The translations under genes were made by a program, and so were the position numbers. Of a DNA stretch of 64,000 bases, positions 8,499-16,512 are shown piece by piece. A model generated the notes under the pieces. The model was given only the letters and a program-made list of their open reading frames with translations. It was not told the origin of the DNA and made no database searches. Source of the DNA: Microbacterium sp. H1-D42 (GTDB lineage: Bacteria > Actinomycetota > Actinomycetes > Actinomycetales > Microbacteriaceae); NCBI RefSeq assembly GCF_022637555.1, contig NZ_CP093342.1, forward strand, positions 496,001 to 560,000. Reading direction: 5' to 3'. Position 1 is the first letter of the stretch. Each line of letters starts with the position of its first letter.

Positions 8499-8516
8499 CG
8501 CGCGCTCCAGCGCGCG
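8499..8516 (+). other. Short hairpin just before the C-N hydrolase ribosome site
   Basis: CGCGCGCT-CC-AGCGCGCG, an 8-bp GC-only inverted repeat ending a few bases before the AAAGGA that should load ribosomes for the hydrolase. It could limit translation or stabilise the processed message. Confidence 0.4.
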
Positions 8517-8536
8517 AAAGAAAGGAAATCCTCGAA

Positions 8537-9628
8537 ATGTGTACACGAGTGCTGTGGCCGGATGCGAACGGAACGGTCATCGTCGGCCGGAACATGGACT
8601 TCCACATGGATCTGCTGACGAATCTGTGGAAGATGCCCCGTGGCGTGGAGCGCAAGGATGGTGCCAACAACAAGTTGGTGTGGAAGGCGAAGTACGGCAG
8701 CGTGATCGCTACCGCGTTCGATCTCATCGCCACCGATGGGATGAACGAGGAGGGCTTCGCCGGGCACATCCTGTGGCTCGCTGAGTCGGACTACGGACAG
8801 CCGAAGGAATCGGACGTGCAACTCAGTCAGGCGGTCTGGCTGCAGTACTACCTCGACAACTTCGCCACCGTGGCCGAAGCCGTCGAATGGACCAACAGCG
8901 CCGACGTCAAGGTGTCGCAGCTGTTCGACCCGACGGGCCATCTGGTTCCCACCCTGCATCTGGCCATCAATGATGCGTCCGGAGACTCGGCGATCATCGA
9001 GTACGTCGGCGGAGAAGTGCAGGTCTACCATAACCGCGACTACAAGGTGATGACGAACTCACCGACATTCGACAAGCAGCTCGAACTGGTCAAGCAGATT
9101 GAGGGTCTGGGAGGCGACAAGCCGCTGCCGGGATCGACCCTGGCTGCTGATCGCTTCGCTCGCGCGTCGTACTACGTCGAGCATCAGGTGCAGCCGCAGA
9201 CGCAGTTGCAGGCCATGGCGGCGATGTTCAGCATCATCCGCAACGCGGCGCAGCCCTTCCGCACTCCGGAACCGGGCAAGCCCGACGCCTCGCAGACCAT
9301 CTGGCAGGTCGTCGCGGATCTCACAAACAAGCGCTATGCGTTCGAGTCCACCACCCGTCCGAACATCATCTGGGTCGACTTCGAGAAGCTCAGCTTCACC
9401 GAGGGATCGAAAATCCTGAAACTCGATTTGATCGGAGAACTGGCGCTGGAAGGTGGGCTGTCGGGTGACGTGAGCCACAAGTTCTCCGACGCCGGCGAAC
9501 TGGGCATGGGGCTCGTCAGCACCGGCATCGAGGCTCTCGAGTTCGTCGCGCGGAAGAAGGATGAGTTCGCCGAGATCGCGAAGCTGCTCAAATCCCTCGG
9601 ACAGGGCACTGCCCAGGGAACGAAATAG
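8537..9628 (+). CDS. Linear-amide C-N hydrolase, choloylglycine/penicillin-V-acylase family
   Basis: A 363-residue Ntn hydrolase. The mature nucleophile would be Cys2 (MCTRVLW), followed by GRNMDFHMDL with the conserved Arg/Asp, then NDASGDSAIIEYVGG and MTNSPTFDKQL, all hallmarks of bile-salt hydrolase/penicillin V acylase proteins. These cleave the amide between an acyl group and an amine (glycine, taurine, amino acids, homoserine lactone). No signal peptide is seen, so it should act in the cytoplasm. Position third in the decarboxylase operon suggests an N-acyl amino acid or N-acyl-GABA as substrate; not shown. Confidence 0.85.
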   Translation: MCTRVLWPDANGTVIVGRNMDFHMDLLTNLWKMPRGVERKDGANNKLVWKAKYGSVIATAFDLIATDGMNEEGFAGHILWLAESDYGQPKESDVQLSQAVWLQYYLDNFATVAEAVEWTNSADVKVSQLFDPTGHLVPTLHLAINDASGDSAIIEYVGGEVQVYHNRDYKVMTNSPTFDKQLELVKQIEGLGGDKPLPGSTLAADRFARASYYVEHQVQPQTQLQAMAAMFSIIRNAAQPFRTPEPGKPDASQTIWQVVADLTNKRYAFESTTRPNIIWVDFEKLSFTEGSKILKLDLIGELALEGGLSGDVSHKFSDAGELGMGLVSTGIEALEFVARKKDEFAEIAKLLKSLGQGTAQGTK

Positions 9629-9641
9629 TATCTCGCTGAAG

Positions 9642-9679
9642 GAGGGCGCCTCGTCCGCGATGGCAGATGAGGCGCCCTC
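9642..9679. terminator. Bidirectional terminator between convergent genes
   Basis: GAGGGCGCCTC paired with GAGGCGCCCTC around a 16-nt loop, extendable by two pairs. It lies between the C-N hydrolase stop and the leftward DMT gene stop. A short T stretch follows about 20 nt to the right. Confidence 0.65.
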
Positions 9680-9683
9680 TCAG

Positions 9684-10613
9684 TCAGCTCTTCGTGCTTT
9701 TATCTCCGCTTGACTCTGCAGTCGCAGGGGTGGTTTCTGCCTTTGACAGGTTGATTACGCCGAGTATGGCAATGAGCCCACAGATTGCAATCAGGAGCAA
9801 TGACAAGGGCGACGCATTTGTGGCCTCGTGGAGAATGGTGATTCCAATGAGCACGGAGACAGCAGGATCAATGACCGTCGTGCCCGCGACGACGATATCT
9901 GACGGGTTGCATGTGTACGCCGTCTGGATGTAATAGATCGCAAGAAATGAAGCCAAGCCCACTCCGAGAAGGCATGCCAGAGTGAGCACGGTGCCGCTGT
10001 TGAAGACGAAGCTGTCGGCTTTCAGGAGCGCCTGGATGCGCAGGATGACCGTCTTGCCGAGCGAGGCCACGAAAGCGTTGAAGACGCCACCGAGCACGAC
10101 GTAGATGATCGGCGCACGACGTGCCTGTCCGTGGTTGATCACGCGCACGACGCCGACGGCGAGCAATGCGATGAACAGGGCGCTGAGGATCGCGATGAGC
10201 TCGGCATCATCGATGGGTTTCTGCTTGCTGACCTGGGCTGCAATGATCACATATCCGGCCACGCCGATCAGGCATGTGGTCATCGCACGGTAGATCTCTC
10301 GACTGGGGCTGGTGCCACTGAGTCGAGCCCCGAGGAACACCGCGAACACGAGGGCAAGGATCCCGATCGGCTGCACGAGCATGAGCGGGGCGAAGGTCAA
10401 GCTCGCGATCTGCAGCAGCATCGCGAGCCCATACATCGCGGCGCCCATCAGCCACACACGAGTTTTGAGCATCGTGACGAAGAGCTTCTTGTTGCCCTTG
10501 TTCTCGGTGGCCAGTTGCACGCCTCGGCTCTGCCAGATATTTCCGATCGAGAGGGCGGCGGCGGAGAGCACCGCCAGTGAGATTCCCAGAATATGAAATT
10601 CGGTGGTTGCCAC
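9684..10613 (-). CDS. DMT/EamA-type permease
   Basis: 309 residues with nine or ten TM helices in two related halves, starting HILGISLAVLSAAALSIGNIWQSRG and including LTFAPLMLVQPIGILALVFAVFLG (about 70-95) and DIVVAGTTVIDPAVSVLIGITIL near the end; the LxxVQPIG and TTVIDPAVSVLIG blocks are typical of drug/metabolite transporters in Actinobacteria. Substrate unknown; exporters of amino acids and metabolites are common in the superfamily. It converges on the decarboxylase operon and may move its substrate or product; adjacency is the only evidence. Confidence 0.75.
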   Translation of the reverse strand: MATTEFHILGISLAVLSAAALSIGNIWQSRGVQLATENKGNKKLFVTMLKTRVWLMGAAMYGLAMLLQIASLTFAPLMLVQPIGILALVFAVFLGARLSGTSPSREIYRAMTTCLIGVAGYVIIAAQVSKQKPIDDAELIAILSALFIALLAVGVVRVINHGQARRAPIIYVVLGGVFNAFVASLGKTVILRIQALLKADSFVFNSGTVLTLACLLGVGLASFLAIYYIQTAYTCNPSDIVVAGTTVIDPAVSVLIGITILHEATNASPLSLLLIAICGLIAILGVINLSKAETTPATAESSGDKSTKS

Positions 10614-10843
10614 AGTGGAAAGCCTCTCGAGAATGGGCGCGGGTTGAGCGAAAGATCAGACTATCGGCAGACGGGCGTGAAATCTTGGTAATGCGTGTGC
10701 GGGCTGGTCTATAGTTGTTCGAGAAAGCCCGGCAGGAATGTCCAGGGGGTAGTCGAACTATTCATCGACATTCATCTTGGTAATAGCGGGGGTGCTCGAC
10801 AGCCGTTGCCGAGAGTGCGCGATGGTCTTGAGGGGGAGCAGGG
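10614..10843 (+). promoter_or_regulatory. Upstream region of the YhgE/Pip pair with predicted promoter
   Basis: Contains TTGGTA (10685-10690), 19-nt spacer and TATAGT (10710-10715), then a leader of about 125 nt. The 11-mer ATCTTGGTAAT occurs at 10682-10692, over the -35, and again at 10774-10784 in the leader, so it may be a regulator site. The ribosome site GGGGGAG precedes the ATG at 10844. Confidence 0.4.
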
Positions 10844-13423
10844 ATGCACAACGTGGTGGCAGTGGCTGGGCGGGATTTGCGAAGGATCCTTCGCGTCCCG
10901 CAGGCCGTGGTGATCCTGATCGGGCTCATCATCATCCCTGCGCTGTACGCGTGGGTGAACATCATCGCGTTCTGGGATCCGTACTCCGACACGAAGGAAG
11001 TGAAGGTCGCCGTCGTCAACCTCGATGAGGGGGCGACGTCCGAACTCACCGGCGACCTGCGCGTCGGCGATCAGGTCGTGGCTCAGCTCAAGGAGAACGA
11101 CCAGCTCGGGTGGCAGTTCCTCGGCAAGGACGCCGCGATGACGGCGGTCGAGTCGGGCGAGGTCTACGCGACGATCGTCATCCCCGCAGAGTTCAGCCGG
11201 GACCTGCTCAGCATCGCCACCGGCGACTTCGTCGAGCCGAAGCTCGAGTACTACGTCAACGAGAAGGCGAACGCGATCGCCCCGAAGATCACCGATGTGG
11301 GGGCCACGACTCTCGAGACGCAGATCAACTCGACGTTCGTCTCCACGGTCGCGCAGAAGGTCGCCGAGGCGCTGGAGGGTGCCGGCGTCTCGCTGGGCGA
11401 CCGCCTGGTCGGTGCCCGCGATGAGTCGCTCACCTCGCTGTCCGAGGCGAGCGAGCAGGTCGCGGGTGCCCGGGCGGGTCTGGCTGAGATCGAGGCGAGC
11501 CTTTCCAGCGGCGAGACCGCGCTGGCTGACGCGCGAAGCGCCCTGCAGCGCATCGAGTCGACCATCCCCGAGGTGCAGGCGGCGATCGCGGACGCCCAGG
11601 CGATCGTCTCCGACGTGCAGAGCGGTCTGATCGACTTCACGAACGCGGTGACGCATTCCTTCACCGCCGGCTCCGCGCAGCTCTCTCAGATCTCGGGCAA
11701 GCTGAACCAGCGGTTGTCGACGCTGGCGGCAGGTGCCAACAGTGCGAACGTCGAGATCGCCACGGCGATCGGCGATGTCGAAGGTGTGCTCAAGGCGGCC
11801 GAGCAGGCGGTGGAACGACTCGAAGCGCTGCGTGACACGGTCGATCCGACGGACCCGCTGTACGACTCCCTGAGCGAGGCGCTGGAACGCCTGCGAGCGC
11901 ACATCGATCAGGATGAGGCCGTGCTCGCCCAGCTGACGCAGCTCAACGGCGACGTGTCGAATGTCGTCGAGCGCGTGCAAGCATCCTCGGATGCGATCAA
12001 CGCGGCGGTCGGCGAGACCGCACAGGCCGCGAATGCGGTCGGCGACGTGCTGCTGAGGACGCTGCCCGACATCAACCGCTCGATGAATGCGCTGTCGGCG
12101 AGCGCGGGTGGCTTCTCGGCGGCGCTCGATGCGCAGAAGTCTCTGGTCGCGCAGGCCGTGGGTCTGCTCGACGAGCTCGACACGCAGCTGAAGGAGGCCG
12201 GCACGGCCAGTGAGTCGCTGGACTCGAGTCTGGCCGGCGTCGAGCGGAATCTGTATGACGTGTATGCGGATGTGAGTGCGCTCAGCTCAGCTGACCTGCT
12301 GGACAAGGTGCAGGCGCTCACGGGGCTCGATCCTGACAAGATCGCCAAGTTCATGGATTCACCGGTGCTGGTCAAGGAGAAGATCGTCTTCCCCGTGCCC
12401 ACGTACGGATCGGCGATGGCGCCGCTGTTCACGAACCTCTCGCTGTGGATCGGCGCCTTCGTGCTCGTGGTGCTTCTCAAACAGGAGGTCGACACCGAGG
12501 GGATCAAGAATCTCACGGTGCGCCAGGCCTACCTCGGTCGGTGGATGCTGGTCGCGCTGATCAACTTCTTCCAGGCGGTTCTGGTGAGCGTCGGCAACAT
12601 CGTGATCGGCGTTCAGATGATCAACCCGGTCGCGTTCGTGGCCACCAGCGTGTTCATCGGCTTCGTGTACATGGCGGTGATCTACGCGCTGGCGGTGTCA
12701 TTCGGATACATCGGCAAGGGAATAGCTGTTCTGCTCGTGATCATGCAGATACCCGGTGCGTCGGGGATCTATCCGATCCAGATGATGCCGGAGTTCTTCC
12801 GCGCGCTCTTCCCGATCTTCCCGTTCACCTACGGCATCGACGCGCTTCGCGAGACCATCGGCGGCTTCTACCAATGGGACTACTGGCGGTTCGTCGGGGT
12901 GCTGGCGCTGTTCGCCGTGCTCGCGGCCGTGCTGGGCCTGTTCTTCCGACAGCGGCTGGGGAACTTCGCCCGCCTGATGAACCGCAAGCTCGGCGAGACG
13001 AACCTCTTCGTGAGCGAGAACGTCCAGGTGCTCGGGTCACGACGTCGGGTGACACAGCTCGTGCAGGCGCTGACCAACCGTGAGGCATTCCGTGCGAAGG
13101 TCGCCGAACGGGCGGAATGGATGGACCGACATCACCTGAGCATCCTGCGGCTGACGCTGCTGGTCGGTGTGTCATGCACGGCGCTGCTCGCACTGTTCGC
13201 ATGGCTGGTCCCCGACGCGAAGGCGACTGTTCTGGCGCTGTGGGGGGTCCTGTGCCTGCTGGTGATGGCGGCGGTCATCACGCTCGAGTACCTCAAGCAG
13301 ACCAACCACTTCGCGCAGCAGGTGGAGGGCCTCGACACCGAGCAGCTGAAGGCGAAGCTCGCCCGCGAGGAGCGCGCCACGCATGCGAACGCTGAACTCG
13401 GCAAACTGGACGCGGAGGTCTGA
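10844..13423 (+). CDS. YhgE/Pip-domain membrane protein 1 (859 aa)
   Basis: One N-terminal TM helix (about 22-45, VVILIGLIIIPALYAWVNII), an extracytoplasmic region with KVAVVNLDEGA and the YhgE signature YYVNEKANAIAPKIT (about 140), a long Ala/Glu-rich coiled coil (about 185-510), then six TM helices of ABC-2-like type (from LFTNLSLWIGAFVLVVLL). Beyond the usual end it carries about 150 extra residues with two more TM helices and an acidic coiled tail. YhgE/Pip proteins include the Lactococcus phage infection protein and are related to EsaA of type VII secretion; biochemical role unknown. It is followed after 5 bp by a paralogue. Confidence 0.85.
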   Translation: MHNVVAVAGRDLRRILRVPQAVVILIGLIIIPALYAWVNIIAFWDPYSDTKEVKVAVVNLDEGATSELTGDLRVGDQVVAQLKENDQLGWQFLGKDAAMTAVESGEVYATIVIPAEFSRDLLSIATGDFVEPKLEYYVNEKANAIAPKITDVGATTLETQINSTFVSTVAQKVAEALEGAGVSLGDRLVGARDESLTSLSEASEQVAGARAGLAEIEASLSSGETALADARSALQRIESTIPEVQAAIADAQAIVSDVQSGLIDFTNAVTHSFTAGSAQLSQISGKLNQRLSTLAAGANSANVEIATAIGDVEGVLKAAEQAVERLEALRDTVDPTDPLYDSLSEALERLRAHIDQDEAVLAQLTQLNGDVSNVVERVQASSDAINAAVGETAQAANAVGDVLLRTLPDINRSMNALSASAGGFSAALDAQKSLVAQAVGLLDELDTQLKEAGTASESLDSSLAGVERNLYDVYADVSALSSADLLDKVQALTGLDPDKIAKFMDSPVLVKEKIVFPVPTYGSAMAPLFTNLSLWIGAFVLVVLLKQEVDTEGIKNLTVRQAYLGRWMLVALINFFQAVLVSVGNIVIGVQMINPVAFVATSVFIGFVYMAVIYALAVSFGYIGKGIAVLLVIMQIPGASGIYPIQMMPEFFRALFPIFPFTYGIDALRETIGGFYQWDYWRFVGVLALFAVLAAVLGLFFRQRLGNFARLMNRKLGETNLFVSENVQVLGSRRRVTQLVQALTNREAFRAKVAERAEWMDRHHLSILRLTLLVGVSCTALLALFAWLVPDAKATVLALWGVLCLLVMAAVITLEYLKQTNHFAQQVEGLDTEQLKAKLAREERATHANAELGKLDAEV

Positions 13424-13428
13424 CCGCC

Positions 13429-15615
13429 ATGAAGAACATCTCGGTCATCTTCCGTCGCGACATGCGGATGATCCGTCACAACTCGATCGCCATCGTCGTG
13501 CTGTTCGGCGTCATCGTGCTGCCCTCCTTCTTCGCCTGGTTCAACGTGCTCTCGAGCTGGGACCCGTTCGGCAACGTGAAGAACCTGAAGGTCGCGGTGG
13601 CGAACTCCGATGACGGGTACCAGAGTGATCTGTTCCCAATGAAGATCAATGTCGGTGAGCAGGTCATCGCGAACCTGCGCGCGAACTCCGACCTGGACTG
13701 GGTGTTCACCAGTGAGGAACAGGCGATCGAGGGCACCAAAGCGGGGGATTACTATGCTGCACTCGTGCTGCCCAGCTCATTCAGCCGCGACATGATGACC
13801 TTCCTCTCGCCTGGGGCGCAGCAGGCGCAGATCGAGTACTACTCCAACGAGAAGAAGAACGCGCTTTCGCCGAAGATCACCCAGGAAGCGGCTTCCGACG
13901 TCTCCACCACCATCAACTCGACGTTCACGAAGACGCTCAACGAGGTCGGGCTCGCCCTGATCTCGTCCGTGGCCGAGTACGCCGGATCGGATGCATCGCG
14001 CGATGCGCTGCAGCGTCTGGACTCGAGCGTGGTGACAGCCGCGACCACGCTGGACTCCACCGCGACGACTCTGGAGATGTTCGGCTCCCTGATCGGGTCG
14101 AGCAGGTCGCTGGTGGCCGGGGCATCGTCGCTGACGGATGCGACGCGCGATGCCGTCCGCAGTGCCTCCGGTGCGATCGGCTCGGGCGCGGGAGCCGCGG
14201 AGTCGCTGAAGTCCGTCCTGGGCTCCGCCACCTCGACGATCTCGGCGGCGCTGAGGGACACGTCGGCAAGCTACAAGGACCTTATCGATCAGGTGTCTGC
14301 GCTGGATGCGTCGTTCGTGGCGCAGTCCAAGAGCGCCACGGCGCTGTTGAGAACCGCGAGCACGGGTGTCGACGGACAGATCGCAAAGTACACCCAGCTC
14401 CGTGACGACCTGCAGGCTCAGGCGGATTCCACGACCGACCCCGCGGTGCAGGAGGCCCTCGAGCTGGTCGTCACCAGGCTCGACGGAGCCATCGACCGGC
14501 AGCAGGAGCTCAAGACGGGCCTCGACGGTGCCGTGTCTCAGCTCGAGACCACGAACGCGGGCATGGGGACCACTCGTGGCGAGATCGTCTCGCTCGCCGA
14601 CGAGGCGCGTGCGAGTCTGGACGGTGCCCGTGGAGCCTACGACGGAACACTGCGCCCTGAACTGGACCGGCTCGCCGGTTCTCTCGACAGGATCGACAGC
14701 GGCTTCGGGCAGATCGGTCGCGACCTCGACTCCGCGGCCGCCACGCTCTCCGGGGGCTCCGACTCGCTGCTGGTGTTCCTGACGCAGACCGAGCAGACGA
14801 CGGACGGGATCGCGCAGGATCTCCGTGAGCTCTCGACACTGTTCGGCGAACTCTCCACGGCACTTCAGGCCGCGGTCGACAGCGGTGATCTGTCTGAGGT
14901 GACGGAGCTCATCGGAGCCAATCCTGACGTGCTCGCCGGCGAGTTGACGACGCCGGTGGGTCTGGAGCGCATCGCCGTCTACAAGGTCGACACCTTCGGT
15001 GCTCAGATGGCGCCGTTCTACTCCGTTCTCGGCCTCTGGGTCGGCGCCCTGCTGCTGTCGGTGCTGATTCGCACCGACGTCGCCTACGACGCGCTGCCAG
15101 CAGGCACGAACCTGACGAAGTATCAGGAGTACATCGGTCGCTACGGGATCTTCGCGATCCTCGCACTGCTGCAGAGCTCGTTGGTCTATCTGGGCCTGAT
15201 GGGGTTCGTGGGCGTGCAGCCCGCGCATCCGGTGCTCCTGCTGCTGGCGGGGTGGGTGATGTCCTTCGTCTTCTCGCTGATCACCTATACGCTGGTGCTC
15301 TCGTTCGGCGAGGCGGGCAAGGCGCTGGCGGTGTTCCTGCTGGTCGTGCAGATCTCCGCGGGTGGTGGGGCGTACCCTCTGGCCGTGCTGCCGCAGTGGT
15401 TCCAGAACATCAGTCCATGGCTTCCGGTGACGCACGCGACGGACGCGGTCCGTGCGGCGATCGCCGGCATCTACCAGGGGGATTACTGGATCTCGCTCGG
15501 GATACTGGCGCTCTTCCTCGTGCCGACGCTGCTGATCGGCCTCGTGCTGCGCCTGCCGGTGCTCAAGATCAACAACGACCTGACCAGGGCGCTCGAGTCG
15601 ACCAAACTGATGTGA
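13429..15615 (+). CDS. YhgE/Pip-domain membrane protein 2 (728 aa)
   Basis: Same architecture as its neighbour: N-terminal TM (SIAIVVLFGVIVLPSFFAWFN, about 18-38), KVAVANSDDGYQS, the signature IEYYSNEKKNALSPKIT (about 140), a long coiled-coil middle (about 180-500) and six C-terminal TM helices beginning MAPFYSVLGLWVGALLLSVL. It lacks the extra C-terminal extension of protein 1. The 5-bp spacing and conserved pairing suggest the two form a hetero-oligomer in the membrane. A role in export of cell-envelope material is plausible from the ABC-2-like ends but unproven. Confidence 0.85.
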   Translation: MKNISVIFRRDMRMIRHNSIAIVVLFGVIVLPSFFAWFNVLSSWDPFGNVKNLKVAVANSDDGYQSDLFPMKINVGEQVIANLRANSDLDWVFTSEEQAIEGTKAGDYYAALVLPSSFSRDMMTFLSPGAQQAQIEYYSNEKKNALSPKITQEAASDVSTTINSTFTKTLNEVGLALISSVAEYAGSDASRDALQRLDSSVVTAATTLDSTATTLEMFGSLIGSSRSLVAGASSLTDATRDAVRSASGAIGSGAGAAESLKSVLGSATSTISAALRDTSASYKDLIDQVSALDASFVAQSKSATALLRTASTGVDGQIAKYTQLRDDLQAQADSTTDPAVQEALELVVTRLDGAIDRQQELKTGLDGAVSQLETTNAGMGTTRGEIVSLADEARASLDGARGAYDGTLRPELDRLAGSLDRIDSGFGQIGRDLDSAAATLSGGSDSLLVFLTQTEQTTDGIAQDLRELSTLFGELSTALQAAVDSGDLSEVTELIGANPDVLAGELTTPVGLERIAVYKVDTFGAQMAPFYSVLGLWVGALLLSVLIRTDVAYDALPAGTNLTKYQEYIGRYGIFAILALLQSSLVYLGLMGFVGVQPAHPVLLLLAGWVMSFVFSLITYTLVLSFGEAGKALAVFLLVVQISAGGGAYPLAVLPQWFQNISPWLPVTHATDAVRAAIAGIYQGDYWISLGILALFLVPTLLIGLVLRLPVLKINNDLTRALESTKLM

Positions 15616-15624
15616 CGTCGGGTC

Positions 15625-16326
15625 TCACGCCAGCCGAAGCGCGGCGAGCGCGATCAGAACGAGGCCCGCACCTGCGCACAGCACGGCGAGGATCCCCCGA
15701 TAGTCGTAGCGGAGGGCGCGGGTGTAGACGGCCGATATCCGGCCGGCGACGACAGGGTTGCGCGTCCACAGCCAGGCCAGGACCACGAAGGGGGCGACCA
15801 GTGCGATCAGGAAGACCAGGAACATCCCGCCCCGTATCGCGGCATGCTCGCTCGCCGCGGTGACGGTGCGAGTGACCAGGTACATCAGCGGCCAGGTGGT
15901 GAGTCCGACGACGGCGCAGCTGATGCCGATCCCGAAATAGCTGTACGCGGCGGCGCTGAGGTTCGGCCGCTTGTGCGGCTTGGGCTCGAGGACCGGACTG
16001 GCCAGGCGCCACCAGAGCACCAGCGCGGCGATCACGAGGAGTGCGATCCCGGAGTACAGGTCGACCCAGCGGTTGAGCGCTGCGTGATCGAGGTCGCCGC
16101 GCAGCGTGTCGATGTACGTCGTGGGATTCACGATGTGCAGAAGCGCGAACATCGCTGTCGCCCCGAATGCGAGACCGCCGAGCAGACAGGCGAGGCGCGC
16201 TGCGAATCTGCCCCCGCCCGCGAGCATGGCCGTGGTCGCGCCGTAGAGCATCGGATGCAGGCCCATCGCGAGCGCGGAGCCGACGATCGAGGTGAACACG
16301 ACTGCCCACTTCATGACTTCCTGCAC
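15625..16326 (-). CDS. Multi-TM membrane protein, LysE/GAP-like
   Basis: 233 residues with six TM helices: MKWAVVFTSIVGSALAMGLH at the start, AMLAGGGRFAARLACLLGGLAFGA, LYSGIALLVIAALVLWW, then a basic loop (EPKPHKRPNL) and three further helices. The small-residue-rich first helix and a 3+3 layout with a central loop resemble LysE/GAP transport proteins; the match is weak. GTG 16326 is favoured because GGGGAG lies 5 nt upstream; ATG 16314 is the alternative. Convergent with the second YhgE gene, leaving 9 bp between stops. Confidence 0.5.
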   Translation of the reverse strand: MQEVMKWAVVFTSIVGSALAMGLHPMLYGATTAMLAGGGRFAARLACLLGGLAFGATAMFALLHIVNPTTYIDTLRGDLDHAALNRWVDLYSGIALLVIAALVLWWRLASPVLEPKPHKRPNLSAAAYSYFGIGISCAVVGLTTWPLMYLVTRTVTAASEHAAIRGGMFLVFLIALVAPFVVLAWLWTRNPVVAGRISAVYTRALRYDYRGILAVLCAGAGLVLIALAALRLA

Positions 16327-16434
16327 GGATCTCCCCGCAGCTGTGCCGCACGGCGATCGTCCCGGCGTTGTGCGCCGAGTCTAGCCGGTACGGCGCGCCG
16401 AGCCGACGACCATCCGAGCACAGCCGCCGCCGCC

Positions 16435-16483
16435 CTCCCGCCCACCAAGGCGCCGGCGCCGAGCACCTGGAACTGATCAGGCC
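16435..16483 (+). repeat. 49-bp direct repeat, copy 2 (att-like, detached gene end)
   Basis: Exact copy of 880-928. Here it is not part of a gene: it lies in the 186 bp between the leftward membrane protein start and the rightward gene at 16513, yet still spells the tail PPTKAPAPSTWN and stop in one frame. The upstream sequence differs from copy 1 at once, so only the end of the thioesterase gene was duplicated. This is what an attR site would look like. Confidence 0.85.
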
Positions 16484-16500
16484 GGCGGTGCCGATCACGG

Positions 16501-16506
16501 TACGTT
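16501..16506 (+). promoter_or_regulatory. Predicted -10 of the leaderless membrane-protein gene
   Basis: TACGTT, then six nt (AGTCGC), then the GTG start at 16513; no Shine-Dalgarno is present. Confidence 0.45.
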
Positions 16507-16512
16507 AGTCGC

